Below are positions 43,824-53,235 of a stretch of 64,000 bases of DNA, one piece after another. The notes beneath the pieces are model-generated. The model ran no database searches, was not told the origin of the DNA, and saw only the letters and a program-made list of their open reading frames with translations. The stretch lies in the NCBI RefSeq assembly GCF_900591205.1, contig NZ_UUPU01000014.1, forward strand, positions 1 to 64,000, written 5' to 3'. Origin of the DNA: Pseudomonas viridiflava. Its GTDB lineage: Bacteria; Pseudomonadota; Gammaproteobacteria; Pseudomonadales; Pseudomonadaceae. A program made the position numbers and the translations under genes. Position 1 is the first letter of the stretch, and each line of letters starts with the position of its first letter.

Positions 43824-44001
43824 AATGTGGGGGGGGCTTGCTCCCGATAGCGGAGTGTCAGCCACAGATGAGCTGACTGAACCACCCCCCTCGCAAGCGT
43901 GCTAAAGCCCCCTGTGGGAGGGGGCTTGCCCGCGAATGCGGTATGCCAGCCACACACCCGCTGACTGACACACCGCTATCGGGTGCAAGCCCCCTCCCAC
44001 A
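43824..44001. repeat. REP cluster (one and a half REPINs)
   Basis: The 200-bp gap between the two convergent genes is filled by three REP arms: AATGTGGGGGGGGCTTGCTC at 43824, TGTGGGAGGGGGCTTGCCCG near 43912, and the inverted GGGTGCAAGCCCCCTCCCAC ending at 44001. Together they make a complete doublet plus a partial one. It presumably also terminates transcription. Confidence 0.8.
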
Positions 44002-44013
44002 ATTAAGTTCGGG

Positions 44014-45138
44014 TTACTTCGCCGCCGAGGTCTGCAGCATTTCAATCCACAGCGCACCCTTGCCCGACGCCGCTTCCCCCACACGCTTCAAAGCCCCCGC
44101 AGCGCTCACCGCATAGGCACCCACCTTGTCGCTTTTCTCGCCAGTTACCAGCAACCAGCGCCCGTTGGGCGAAAAGGCGATATTGCGCGGCTGCTGCTCT
44201 GCGACCGGGTAGTTGTCGAGAAAACGCAGGCCGCCGGTGGCCGTATCCACCGCAAATGCCGACACCGAATTGCTGGTGCGCTCACTCATCAGCAGCAGTT
44301 TGCCATCCGGTGACAAGCGCAGGTCCGCCGCCCAGATACGTGGGGTGGGGTCGTCCTTCAAGTCATTGTTGCGCGCATCCCGCACTTCACCGTGGGCCAG
44401 TTTCAAACGCTCGGGGATGCCATTCGCCACGCCGATCTGTGTCAGCGCGCCGGTGCTGCCGTCGATGGAGAATGCGGTGACGGTGCCGCTCATTTCGCCG
44501 ACCACATACAGGAATTTGCCGTTGGCCGAAAACGCCAAATGCCGAGGCCCTGTATTGGCCGGCAGGCTCACGTACCCACTGCCGATCGGCGTGAGTGCGC
44601 CGGTGTTGGGGTCGAAACGGTATTGCAGTACATGGTCATTGCCCAGGTTGCCCGCGTAGGCAAAACGGTTGCTGGGGTCGGTACGCAGCGAGTGGGCGTG
44701 CGGCCCGGTTTTGTAGGTGTGAACCGGGTCGGCTTTGCCGATGGGCTGCACGCTGAGGGTATCGGCTCCGTAGGAGGCGGCGAGCAAATAACGCCCGGCG
44801 CGGTCAGTGGCCAGGTAGGCCATGCTTTCGGCCAGCGGCGCCTTGGACTGCGGCGTTAAACGCCCGCTCGCCGGGTCAATGCTGAACGCCTGGACCTGAA
44901 ACGGCTTGACCCGCAACGCCGCAAACAAGGTTTTACCGTCGGGGCTCAGAGCCATCGGGTTGACCTGATCGCCAGCCGTCACTTGGTTGACCAGGCTTAG
45001 CGCACCGTTGCTTTCATCCAGGCGGTATTGGGATATCAGGCCGTCACCGGGGCTGGAGATGTACGCAAAGGTGGCCGCATGGGCCTGCACACTGAGGCCG
45101 CAGACAACGGCGGCGGCCATGAGAAGGGGTTTACTCAC
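44014..45138 (-). CDS. Exported beta-propeller protein (lactonase family, Pgl-like)
   Basis: A 374-residue protein with a signal peptide (MSKPLLMAAAVVCGLSVQAHA) and a seven-bladed propeller of the 6-phosphogluconolactonase/lactonase type: repeated blocks such as NPMALSPDGKTLFAALRVKP, SVQPIGKADPVHTYKTGPHA, SNRFAYAGNLGNDHVLQYRF. The exported location argues against the cytosolic pentose-phosphate enzyme; it may hydrolyse lactones in the periplasm or be structural. I chose the GTG preceded by AAGGATCT because the signal peptide starts there; an ATG 36 bp upstream is in frame. Confidence 0.82.
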   Translation of the reverse strand: MSKPLLMAAAVVCGLSVQAHAATFAYISSPGDGLISQYRLDESNGALSLVNQVTAGDQVNPMALSPDGKTLFAALRVKPFQVQAFSIDPASGRLTPQSKAPLAESMAYLATDRAGRYLLAASYGADTLSVQPIGKADPVHTYKTGPHAHSLRTDPSNRFAYAGNLGNDHVLQYRFDPNTGALTPIGSGYVSLPANTGPRHLAFSANGKFLYVVGEMSGTVTAFSIDGSTGALTQIGVANGIPERLKLAHGEVRDARNNDLKDDPTPRIWAADLRLSPDGKLLLMSERTSNSVSAFAVDTATGGLRFLDNYPVAEQQPRNIAFSPNGRWLLVTGEKSDKVGAYAVSAAGALKRVGEAASGKGALWIEMLQTSAAK

Positions 45139-45305
45139 GAGAGATCCTTTATTTTTATGATTGTGGTCAGTCATCGTATGACTGTATTTGAATCTCGGCA
45201 ATCCCTGTTTTGCGAGGAGGCTTGCGCGCAACGGTTGGCTGAACCTTCGGCGCCTGCGGGGCTCACTTGTTAGGTCGCCCTGTTCCCTTGCCGAAAGGAA
45301 TCCGC

Positions 45306-47045
45306 ATGCTTTCAACCTCGCCAACGCTGCCCCAGTACGGCCCTGTCGAACGCGAACTCAGCCTGCGCGCCGTGATCACCGGGACGGTGCTCGGCATCTT
45401 GCTGACGCCCTCGAATGTGTACGCCGGGTTGAAGATTGGTTGGTCATTCAATATGTCGATCATTGCCTTGCTGGTGGGCTATGCGATCTGGCAAGGGCTG
45501 GCCAAACGCTCGTCCACGCAGCTGCCGTGGACGCTGCATGAAAGCAATATCAACCAGACCGTCGCCTCGGCCGCCGCCTCGATTATTTCCGGCGGGCTGG
45601 TCGCGCCGATCCCGGCTTATACCCTGCTGACCGGCAACCAACTGGACGCGCTGCCGATGATCGCCTGGGTGTTCTCGGTGAGCTTCCTGGGGATCTGGAT
45701 TGCCTGGTACTTGCGGCCCTCGTTGCTTAACGACAAGGCGCTGAAATTTCCCGAGGGCATGGCCACCCTCGAAACCCTGCTGCACATCTACAACCACGGC
45801 CGCGAAGCCGCGACCCGCTTGAAGGTGCTGCTGGGCGCCGCAGTGCTGTCCGGGCTGGTCAAGTGGCTGGACACTTTTATGTGGGCCATCCCACGCTGGT
45901 CGCCGAGTGCCCAGCTGGAGCGCCTGACCTTTACCGCCGACCCTTCACTGTTGCTGGTGGGGTTTGGCGGCATCATCGGCATTCGCGTCGGCCTGACCCT
46001 GCTGCTCGGTGCCTTGCTGGCATGGGGCGGCCTCGGCCCGTGGCTGCTGGCACAACAGCTGGTGACGATACCGGTCGGCAGCAGCGGCGCGCAATTCGCC
46101 GCATTGGTGGAGTGGCTGCTGTGGCCCGGCGTGAGCCTGATGGTGTGTTCCACTCTGGCGTCCTTGGCGATTCGCTTGTGGGCATTGCGCAGCGCCACCC
46201 GGGCCGCCGGCGGGCAGACCTGGAGCCTGCCCAAGCCCGGGCCGGCCGCGGGTTTCGTACTGTCGATCGTGTTGGTGGTGTGCCTGCAGGCGCTGTTGTT
46301 CGGCATCAACCTGTGGATGGCGTTGCTCACCATCCCCCTGGCCATCTGCCTGGCCGCCGTGGCCGCCCGGGTGGTGGGCGCCACCGGCATTCCGCCGATT
46401 GGTGCCATCGGGCAATTGTCCCAACTGAGTTTTGGCATCGTCGCGCCCGGGCAAGTGCCGATCAATCTGATGAGCGCCAATACCGCCGGCGGCTCGGCCG
46501 GGCAATGCACCGACTTGATGAACGACTTCAAGGTGGGCAAGGCGATTGGCGCCACGCCGCACAAGCAGGTGATCGCGCAGGTCCTGGGGGTTTTCATCGG
46601 CAGCATTGTCGGCGTATTCGCCTACCTGGCGCTGATCCCCGATCCGCAGAGCATGCTGCTGACCGAGGAGTGGCCGGCGCCGGCGGTCGCCACCTGGAAA
46701 GCGGTGGCGCAAACCCTCATCCATGGGCTGGATTCATTGTCCACCAGCATCCGCTGGGCAATTGCCATCGCCGGTCTGGCCGGTGTGCTGCTGGGCATCC
46801 TGGACAGCACTTTGCCCGCCCGGCATGCCCGCTACCTGCCGAGCGCCGCGGCCCTGGGCCTGGCGTTTGTGTTGCCTGCATCGGTGTCACTGATGATGGC
46901 CCTCGGCGCCATCCTCACCTGGTTGGTGAGCTGCCGCTGGCCGAGCATCACCGAACGTTTTGCCATCACCGCTGCTGCCGGCTTGATAGCGGGGGAGAGC
47001 ATCACCGGCGTCGGCGCTTCGTTGTGGGCCATGGTGAACGGGTGA
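45306..47045 (+). CDS. OPT-family oligopeptide/siderophore transporter
   Basis: A 579-residue membrane protein of the OPT family, with about 14 hydrophobic segments. Visible markers are TPSNVYAGLKIGWSFNMSII, LPWTLHESNINQTVASAAAS, LNDKALKFPEGMATLETLLH and GQVPINLMSANTAGGSAGQC. Members carry oligopeptides or metal chelates. Substrate unknown; no partner gene. I chose the ATG giving MLSTSPTLPQ. Confidence 0.9.
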   Translation: MLSTSPTLPQYGPVERELSLRAVITGTVLGILLTPSNVYAGLKIGWSFNMSIIALLVGYAIWQGLAKRSSTQLPWTLHESNINQTVASAAASIISGGLVAPIPAYTLLTGNQLDALPMIAWVFSVSFLGIWIAWYLRPSLLNDKALKFPEGMATLETLLHIYNHGREAATRLKVLLGAAVLSGLVKWLDTFMWAIPRWSPSAQLERLTFTADPSLLLVGFGGIIGIRVGLTLLLGALLAWGGLGPWLLAQQLVTIPVGSSGAQFAALVEWLLWPGVSLMVCSTLASLAIRLWALRSATRAAGGQTWSLPKPGPAAGFVLSIVLVVCLQALLFGINLWMALLTIPLAICLAAVAARVVGATGIPPIGAIGQLSQLSFGIVAPGQVPINLMSANTAGGSAGQCTDLMNDFKVGKAIGATPHKQVIAQVLGVFIGSIVGVFAYLALIPDPQSMLLTEEWPAPAVATWKAVAQTLIHGLDSLSTSIRWAIAIAGLAGVLLGILDSTLPARHARYLPSAAALGLAFVLPASVSLMMALGAILTWLVSCRWPSITERFAITAAAGLIAGESITGVGASLWAMVNG

Positions 47046-47163
47046 GGACGCTTGCCAGTTATCCTCAGGTTTGGCATGAATGCAGTGCGCTTATTTTGGG
47101 GCACTCTGGCGCGACAGCGTAGTCTGCTCCTAGACACCCCACTCTCGCCCAGCGGAGCTTGCC

Positions 47164-47790
47164 ATGATCACCGTCCACCACCTCAACAACTCACGTTCGC
47201 AGCGCATCCTGTGGCTGCTTGAAGAACTCGGCCTGCCTTACGCGATCAAGCGCTACCAGCGCGACCCGAAAACCAACCTCGCGCCGCCGGAACTCAAGGC
47301 GATCAACCCGCTGGGCAAATCCCCGGTGATCGAAGATGGCGCGCTCGTACTGATTGAATCCGCTGCGATCATCGACTACCTGATTCGCCGCCATGGCGAA
47401 GGCCGCCTGCAACCCGACCCTGCCACCGCGACCTACGACAAATACGTGCAATGGCTGCACTTCGCCGAAGGCTCGGCGATGCTGCCGCTGATGCTCAACC
47501 TCTACGTCGGTCGCCTGGGCGATGCGGGTGCGCCACTGCATCCGCGTATCGAGTCGGAAGTGGCCAACTACCTGGGCTACCTGAATGACGTGCTGGCGGA
47601 CACGCCCTATCTGGTGGGCGACGAATTGAGCGGCGCGGACATCCAGATGAGTTTTATCGGCGAAATCGCCAAGGCCCAGGGCAAGTTGCAGGCTTACCCG
47701 AACCTGGCGGCCTGGGTGCAACGGTTCCAGGCGCGGCCGGCGTATCGCAAGGCGGTGGAGCAGGGTGGGGAATACGCGTTCGCTAAATAA
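47164..47790 (+). CDS. Glutathione S-transferase
   Basis: A 208-residue cytosolic GST: N-terminal thioredoxin-fold half with HLNNSRSQRILWLLEELGLP (the Ser/Tyr region), the Pro-Val-Ile turn SPVIEDG, and LIESAAIIDYLIRR; then an all-helical C-terminal half with YLVGDELSGADIQMSFIG. It conjugates glutathione to electrophiles or reduces peroxides; subclass uncertain. Confidence 0.9.
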   Translation: MITVHHLNNSRSQRILWLLEELGLPYAIKRYQRDPKTNLAPPELKAINPLGKSPVIEDGALVLIESAAIIDYLIRRHGEGRLQPDPATATYDKYVQWLHFAEGSAMLPLMLNLYVGRLGDAGAPLHPRIESEVANYLGYLNDVLADTPYLVGDELSGADIQMSFIGEIAKAQGKLQAYPNLAAWVQRFQARPAYRKAVEQGGEYAFAK

Positions 47791-47802
47791 ACGCGCAATA
47801 CT

Positions 47803-47909
47803 TGTGGCGAGGGAGCTTGCTCCCGTTGGGTCGCGAAGCGCCCCCGCTCTTTGTTTAGAAAGAACGGGCCTGCTGCGCAGTCCAACGGGAGCAAGCTCCC
47901 TCGCCACAG
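47803..47909. repeat. REP doublet of the second REP type
   Basis: Inverted arms TGTGGCGAGGGAGCTTGCTC (47803) and GAGCAAGCTCCCTCGCCACA (ending 47909) with a GTTGGGTCGCGAAGCG spacer. It lies between the GST gene and a convergent gene. A half of the same type lies at 55304-55345. Confidence 0.8.
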
Positions 47910-47918
47910 GACCGCTGC

Positions 47919-49178
47919 TTAGCGCACCACCTCCAGCGCCGTGTATTCATTCACATAATGGGTTTGGCTCGACGTCGACTCCAGCGTCAGGGCCACGCCC
48001 AGGTCCTCGATAAACGCGCGCGAGGTCTGGTAGTCGCCCTGATCGCACGCCAGCCGGATCGCATCGCCGGTCAGCGAGGCAAATACCTGGCGCGCCGGGA
48101 AGCGTTCGCCGACCTTGCAGGTCAGGGACGTGTTGATCGGTGTGTCGGTGGGCTTGCCGGGTACATTAGCCATCTGCAGCTGGGCCGTCAGGATCTGGCC
48201 TGGCGCCCAGGTGGTCGGCACGTTGAGTTCGGCTTCACGGGTTCGCAGCACGCGCCCGTCGCCCACGCCGTTCATCTTCGATTTCAACTGGAACAGGTCT
48301 GCCTGTGTCAGGCGATCAACGTTGAAGGTGCTGCCGTACATCTCGTTCTTCTTGAGCAAACCACCCTCTGCCGTGAACGTGACCAACACCGGGCTGTCCT
48401 TGCTGCCATCGCCTTTCTTCGACAGATAGCTGTAGGTCAGCGTCTTGAATTTGGGCTGCAACAGCCGCGAGTCAAGGCGCTGGAGCACGGCGGCCGGCAC
48501 CTCCACATCGTTGATGCTGGTTTCCACGACGGTGCGCGGGTAGTCAGCCGGCGCGATGTCCGGGCGCAAGAGCGCCAGCAGCCCGGCGTTGACCCCGCCC
48601 TGTACCGAGCAGCTGACCCGCGATTGCGTGCCTTGCTTACCTTCCGGCTCGATGATCAGCACGCGCTCCACATGCCGCATGCCTGGCGCCTTGCCCGGCT
48701 GAGGTGTGATTGACTGCCAGGCGTTGCCGACCTTGAGCTCACTGCGCGCGTATCCGCGTTTGCCTTTGTAAAGGAAGCCGGGTTGGTCCAGCAGCGGCTT
48801 GAGGCGCTGGGCGACCTCGTCGATCCCGCCGTCCACAATGAAACCCCAGTAATAGTAGAGCCCCAACTCGTCGAGGTCGGAGACCTCGTCGTTATAGGTC
48901 AACAGCTTCAACCCGGCGATCGGCGGCGCGCTGACCGGCACCGAATTGGCCTTGCGGTCGGCGCGGTTTTTAACTGCGATCCAGCTGAAGTTTTTTTCCT
49001 GCTTGAGCGGCGCGTAAGCCTGCCAGGCGTCACGGTGGGTGTTCAGGCTGCTGAAGAAACTCGCGTCGCAACGCGCGAACGCCTTGAGCGTGTCGGTCAG
49101 GGCGGCGTCGTCGGCGTGGGCGATTGCAGGCAACAGCAGGGCACTGGAGAGGAGAAGGGCAGACGCGGGCAACTTCAT
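47919..49178 (-). CDS. Exported hypothetical protein, 419 residues
   Basis: A 419-residue protein with a signal peptide (SALLLSSALLLPAIAHA), an N-terminal region with YYYWGFIVDGGIDEVAQRLK, and a C-terminal part with several repeats of charged beta-like segments. It has five cysteines. No domain recognised. The start uses the ATG just before the signal peptide; the longer frame is not supported. Confidence 0.6.
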   Translation of the reverse strand: MKLPASALLLSSALLLPAIAHADDAALTDTLKAFARCDASFFSSLNTHRDAWQAYAPLKQEKNFSWIAVKNRADRKANSVPVSAPPIAGLKLLTYNDEVSDLDELGLYYYWGFIVDGGIDEVAQRLKPLLDQPGFLYKGKRGYARSELKVGNAWQSITPQPGKAPGMRHVERVLIIEPEGKQGTQSRVSCSVQGGVNAGLLALLRPDIAPADYPRTVVETSINDVEVPAAVLQRLDSRLLQPKFKTLTYSYLSKKGDGSKDSPVLVTFTAEGGLLKKNEMYGSTFNVDRLTQADLFQLKSKMNGVGDGRVLRTREAELNVPTTWAPGQILTAQLQMANVPGKPTDTPINTSLTCKVGERFPARQVFASLTGDAIRLACDQGDYQTSRAFIEDLGVALTLESTSSQTHYVNEYTALEVVR

Positions 49179-49283
49179 AAAGCGGGATATCCGTATCGAG
49201 GCGGGAAGGGCGCCATTATCCAGAGATTGGGAGGTGTGCTCTAGCGCAATGTTCAGCCGCAACCAGGTCCACAACCAACCGCA

Positions 49284-49634
49284 TCAGCTCAGTCGCACAC
49301 GCCAATCACCACCGTGCTGTTGGTTGCAGGCTTCTTGCGAGTCAAAGTGCACGCAGCGGTCCAGGCGCACGTTGCCCACCTCTGCCTCGCTCAGTGCAGC
49401 GGCGGTCAGCTCACGCATGCGTTGGTCTGCGCCGGTGGCAAGCGCCTGCTCTTTGCTGGCGCGGGTGTCGAACACCCAAATCACCCGCAGGCTTTGAGGG
49501 AACGCGGCGTAATCGACGGTATGGGTCAGCCACTCGAAGCCCGGGATTTCGGCTTTAGCGGTTTCGCAGGCTTCAGTGAGGGAGGTAATGAGGCGGCGTT
49601 CCAGCTGGGTAATTTCGCGTTTGCTTGCAGGCAT
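49284..49634 (-). CDS. Hypothetical cytoplasmic protein, 116 residues
   Basis: A 116-residue protein with helical N-terminus (KREITQLERRLITSLTEACE) and a beta-rich middle (VDYAAFPQSLRVIWVFDTRA), ending in a small Cys/His-rich part. Similar Pseudomonas proteins are sometimes labelled Fis-like without support; I cannot assign a function. Confidence 0.55.
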   Translation of the reverse strand: MPASKREITQLERRLITSLTEACETAKAEIPGFEWLTHTVDYAAFPQSLRVIWVFDTRASKEQALATGADQRMRELTAAALSEAEVGNVRLDRCVHFDSQEACNQQHGGDWRVRLS

Positions 49635-49723
49635 AGTGGCTCGGGGACGGATTTATTTTCGATGGGGTCTGCACACGTATACACGATGAGCCTTGAAAAT
49701 AAATCCGTCGCCTGGGTTATTGC

Positions 49724-50965
49724 TCAGGCGGGCTGGGCCGCCAGGCTGTTGCTGACGTTACGCCCCAGCACCAGCACGGTCGCAAACCCGCAGCCCACCA
49801 GCGCCGTGGCCAGGCTCAGCAGCACCGCGCTGCCCATCTGGTCGACGATCTGCCCGCCGAAGAACGAGCCCAAGGCAATGATCACCTGGAACAACGCGAC
49901 AAACAGCGGCATGCCGCGTTCGACATCCTTGGGCGCCACCACAAACATCCAGATACTGGCGCACGCCGGGAAGGCGCCGAAGGCGAAGCCCCAGAGCGCG
50001 ATCAGCATTGCGGCGCCGGTCATGCCGGTGGCGAAGTAGGGGAACAACGCCGTGCTGGTGCCGATCATCAGCGCCACCAGCAGCAAGGTGTGACGCACGC
50101 TACGGTTGGCGGCGAAACCGGCAAACACATTACCCATCACCCCAGCCACGCCATAGAGCAGCAACAGCGAGCCAATGGTCGGCCCGTCGAACCCGGAGCT
50201 TTGTTTGAAGAACGGCGCGACATAGGTGTACGCCGCAAAATGCGCCAGGCCGATCAGCAATACGGCGATCAACCCGACCCGTGCCTGTGGGTTGATAAAC
50301 AACGCCGGCAGGTCACTGACACGAATCGCCTTTTCCGGCTTGAGCTGCGGCAGCAGGAACACCTGCGCCAGCAACACCGGTACGCCCACCAGCGCGGTCA
50401 CCAGGAAGGTCATGCGCCAGCCCATCAGGCCGCTGAGCCAGGTGCCTACGGGCACGCCCAACACGGTGGCCAGGGTCACCCCCATCATGATGATTGAGGT
50501 GGCCTTCGCAACGCCCACGCCCTTGGGCGCCAGGCGGCCGCTGAGCGCGATAGCTGTCGCCCAGAACCCGCCGATACTGATACCCAGCAGCACCCGGCCG
50601 AACAGCAATAGGCTGAAGTCGCTGGCGTAAGCCACTACCGAGTTGGCGATGATCATGATCAGCGTCAGGCCGATCAGCAGGTAACGACGGTCCATGGCGC
50701 CGATGCCCACCGACAGCAACGGTGCGGCGAGGGCGGCCATGATGCCGGGCAAGGTCACCATCAGCCCGGCGTGGCCGGCACTGATACCGAGGTCGGCGGC
50801 GACGTCGTTGAGTACACCCACCGGCAGAAACTCACTGGTCACCAACGCAAAGGCACCCACGGCGACCGAGAGAATCGCCAGCCACTGCTGTTTGACGCTT
50901 TGTTGATTGTGTTCGGGAAGGCCGCTGGGGGCCTGACTCGCGTTTGGCATGGTGTTGGGTTCCAT
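49724..50965 (-). CDS. MFS exporter (DHA1, arabinose/purine-efflux type)
   Basis: A 413-residue MFS protein of the DHA1 family (12 helices), beginning QWLAILSVAVGAFALVTSEF in helix 1, with the GALMGRLAPKGVGVAKATSI motif and TVLGVPVGTWLSGLMGW of helix 5 (the efflux motif C with Pro/Gly). It likely exports sugars, nucleosides or drugs. GGGGGG precedes the ATG. A LysR gene (51112-51975) lies upstream on the same strand, but faces its own divergent target. Confidence 0.85.
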   Translation of the reverse strand: MEPNTMPNASQAPSGLPEHNQQSVKQQWLAILSVAVGAFALVTSEFLPVGVLNDVAADLGISAGHAGLMVTLPGIMAALAAPLLSVGIGAMDRRYLLIGLTLIMIIANSVVAYASDFSLLLFGRVLLGISIGGFWATAIALSGRLAPKGVGVAKATSIIMMGVTLATVLGVPVGTWLSGLMGWRMTFLVTALVGVPVLLAQVFLLPQLKPEKAIRVSDLPALFINPQARVGLIAVLLIGLAHFAAYTYVAPFFKQSSGFDGPTIGSLLLLYGVAGVMGNVFAGFAANRSVRHTLLLVALMIGTSTALFPYFATGMTGAAMLIALWGFAFGAFPACASIWMFVVAPKDVERGMPLFVALFQVIIALGSFFGGQIVDQMGSAVLLSLATALVGCGFATVLVLGRNVSNSLAAQPA

Positions 50966-51111
50966 AGGGGGGACTGTCGCCTGAAGGCAGGCGAGGAGAG
51001 CGGGGAAAAGTGGGGCGATTATAGGAGGCGGGTCGGGTGGGCAAATAGGTGACTGGTTCGATAGTAATCATCAGTCTGATCAATGCGACGGCTCTGGCAC
51101 GCTGCGGATGG

Positions 51112-51975
51112 CTACACCTGAGCCCTCAGCGCACTGATGATAAACGCATGCAGGCTGTTGACCGCCTTTGACCCACGAGAGGCCCGGCTGCGCACAATCG
51201 AAACTTCCATGGGCGCAATGTTGCCCAGGCCATGCTCGTCACTCAACACCTGCAATGATGCCTGTACGGTGCACTGTGTGATCGCGGCAATCGCCAGCCC
51301 GCCCTCAACGGCTGCCACTTGGCCTGCGAGGCTTGAGCTGTTGTAGACCACCTTGAACTGGCGCCCCTGCTGGGCCAGCGAGTTCACCGCATAACGCCGC
51401 GCCAGGCTGGCACTTTCGTAGACCGCGATCGGCACCGGGTCCCGCCGCCACAGTTCGAACTGGGACGAGCCGACCCACACCATGGGCTCCTTGAACAGAA
51501 ATGTGCCGCTGCGGGGTGAGTCCCTGGACACCAGCGCAAGGTCAAGCTCGCCGCTTCGCACACGCGGGATCAAGGTGGTCGACTGTTCGCAGGTCAGTTC
51601 TATGTCCACACCGGCGTAGCGCGGCGAAAAACGCTTGAGCACCGGTGTCAGGTACTTGGCCGCATAGTCCTCCGCGACGCCGAGGCGGATGAGTCCAGTC
51701 AACTCCTCGCCGTTAAAGGCCGCCTGGGTTTCGGCGTGCAGTGCGAGCATACGGCGGGCATAGCCCAGCAGGGTCTGGCCGTCTGCGGTCAGTTGCAGGT
51801 GCCTCGGGCCACGACTCAACAGCGGGCGCCCCAGCGCGGCTTCGAGTTTTTTCATCTGCATACTGACGGCGGACTGCGATCGGTTGACCTCGTGTGCCGC
51901 GCCCGACAGCGAACCGGCATCCACCACGGCCACGAAACACTTGAGCCAATCAATCTGCAAATCGCTGGAAGGCAT
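51112..51975 (-). CDS. LysR-family regulator of the LysE exporter
   Basis: A 287-residue LTTR with HTH at ~7-45 (VDAGSLSGAAHEVNRSQSAV, SMQMKKLEAALGRPLLSRGP) and an effector domain that ends near 285. It is divergent from the LysE-family gene with a 112-bp gap, so control of that exporter by its exported amino acid is likely, as for ArgP/LysG with ArgO/LysE. Confidence 0.88.
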   Translation of the reverse strand: MPSSDLQIDWLKCFVAVVDAGSLSGAAHEVNRSQSAVSMQMKKLEAALGRPLLSRGPRHLQLTADGQTLLGYARRMLALHAETQAAFNGEELTGLIRLGVAEDYAAKYLTPVLKRFSPRYAGVDIELTCEQSTTLIPRVRSGELDLALVSRDSPRSGTFLFKEPMVWVGSSQFELWRRDPVPIAVYESASLARRYAVNSLAQQGRQFKVVYNSSSLAGQVAAVEGGLAIAAITQCTVQASLQVLSDEHGLGNIAPMEVSIVRSRASRGSKAVNSLHAFIISALRAQV

Positions 51976-52087
51976 TGCCGTTACCTCTATTCGTTAATCG
52001 AATGGCTGCGACGTGAATAATGCGCTTTTCAGGCCGTTTGTTCACTCGCAAGATGCTGGTCAGAACCCACCTGCATTGGACCTGATC

Positions 52088-52696
52088 ATGCCCTTCGAGA
52101 CTTGGCTGCTCTACCTGATCACCTGCTGCGGCATCGCCGTAGTGCCAGGCCCCAACGCATTGTTGGTGCTGACCCATGGCGCGTTGCACGGCAGTCGCAG
52201 GGCCCTGTTCACCATCAGCGGCGGCGTGCTCGGCTTTGCCCTGGTGCTGACACTCTGCGCGTTGGGTTTGGGGGCCTTGATCCAGGCGTCGGCCAGCTGG
52301 TTTTTCGCCCTGAAAGTGCTCGGCGGGCTGTACCTGATCTGGCTGGGGTTCGGGCTGTGGCGGTCTGCGCCGGTCAGCCTGGAGAGCCGCGATACCATGC
52401 CGTTCCGTCGCTGGTCGCTGTTCCGTCAAGGGCTGGTGTCGGCCCTCTCGAACCCCAAGGCATTGCTGCTGTTCACCGCCTTTATTCCACCCTTTCTGGA
52501 CCCGCACCGCAGCCTCCTCGCGCAGACGGCCGTCATCGCGCTGACCTATGCCGTGGTGGAGTTCGTCGTGGAATATACGGTGGCCAGTGCAGCACACCGG
52601 GTGCGGCCTTGGCTGGCACGAACCGGTCGCCGATTCAATAAAGTCTGCGGCGGGTTTTTTGTACTGTTTGGCTTGGCGCTGCCCGCGCATAGTTGA
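52088..52696 (+). CDS. LysE/RhtB-family amino-acid exporter
   Basis: A 202-residue LysE-superfamily exporter with six helices. The typical N-terminal CGIAVVPGPNALLVLTHGA motif (Gly-Pro pair), LGLGALIQASASWFFALKVL and NPKALLLFTAFIPPFLDP blocks are present. It probably exports a hydrophobic or basic amino acid. Regulated by the divergent LysR gene (inferred). The upstream 25 codons of open frame are not part of the protein. Confidence 0.88.
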   Translation: MPFETWLLYLITCCGIAVVPGPNALLVLTHGALHGSRRALFTISGGVLGFALVLTLCALGLGALIQASASWFFALKVLGGLYLIWLGFGLWRSAPVSLESRDTMPFRRWSLFRQGLVSALSNPKALLLFTAFIPPFLDPHRSLLAQTAVIALTYAVVEFVVEYTVASAAHRVRPWLARTGRRFNKVCGGFFVLFGLALPAHS

Positions 52697-52710
52697 ACGC
52701 GAGCGCCGAG

Positions 52711-52742
52711 CCGCTACTCTTTGCGATCTTCGCAAACGGCTT
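52711..52742. terminator. Hairpin between convergent genes
   Basis: A 7-bp perfect stem TTTGCGA-TCT-TCGCAAA (52720-52736), extended by AGCCG/CGGCT outside it and followed by TTTAGCTCTTTT. It separates the lysE-like and qorR genes and can serve either direction, best for the plus strand. Confidence 0.6.
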
Positions 52743-53149
52743 TAGCTCTTTTCTACCTCAGTGCTTTCTTTCCTAAATTGCATGATCTCGGGCAGGTTCT
52801 CTTCAATCCAGTCGACCATTGCCTCTACCTTGACCGCTGCTGCCTTTCCCAAAGGCGTCAACGTGTATTCCACATAGGGTGGCACTACCGGTCGAGAGAG
52901 GCGATTGACCAGCCCATCGCTCTCCAACCCCTGGAGCGTTTGTGAAAGCATTTTCTCACTCACCCCACCGATTTTCCGACGTAGTTCACTAAAGCGATGT
53001 GTCCCTCCCAATAGAACAACTAGCACCAGTACACCCCAGCGGCTGGTCATATGTTTGAGGACCTCCCGCGAAGGGCAATCAGCTTGCATCAGTTCGCCGC
53101 GACGTATTTTCTCGGACAAGGGCTTGGGGATGTAATCTTGGGTACTCAT
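52742..53149 (-). CDS. qorR: HxlR-family redox regulator, QorR-like
   Basis: A 135-residue HxlR-type winged-helix protein: DCPSREVLKHMTSRWGVLVL with the conserved redox-sensing Cys near the N-terminus, and the HTH RFSELRRKIGGVSEKMLSQT. YtfH/QorR proteins repress a divergent quinone reductase gene until oxidised by quinones or diamide. The divergent gene here is the matching oxidoreductase. Start at the ATG giving MSTQDYIPK with AAGGTAAG before it; the open frame runs 10 codons further. Confidence 0.85.
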   Translation of the reverse strand: MSTQDYIPKPLSEKIRRGELMQADCPSREVLKHMTSRWGVLVLVVLLGGTHRFSELRRKIGGVSEKMLSQTLQGLESDGLVNRLSRPVVPPYVEYTLTPLGKAAAVKVEAMVDWIEENLPEIMQFRKESTEVEKS

Positions 53150-53235
53150 GGAGCTTACCTTTTTGTACGTACTTACCATTAGTTAGCCTGTGCCTTAGGA
53201 TGATCACTCATCTCTTTGGAATCAAGGTACTTCTT

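Noticed and set aside
41894..43957. 687-residue open frame antisense to the chemoreceptor
   Set aside because: It mirrors the codon bias of the real gene on the other strand, has no recognisable domain, and runs into REP sequence at its start.
43824..44001. Insertion sequence at the REP-rich gap
   Set aside because: No transposase frame or target duplication; the sequences are REP doublets only.
44014..45324. Pentose-phosphate 6-phosphogluconolactonase (pgl) in the cytosol
   Set aside because: The protein begins with a clear signal peptide; the fold is shared, but the location does not fit.
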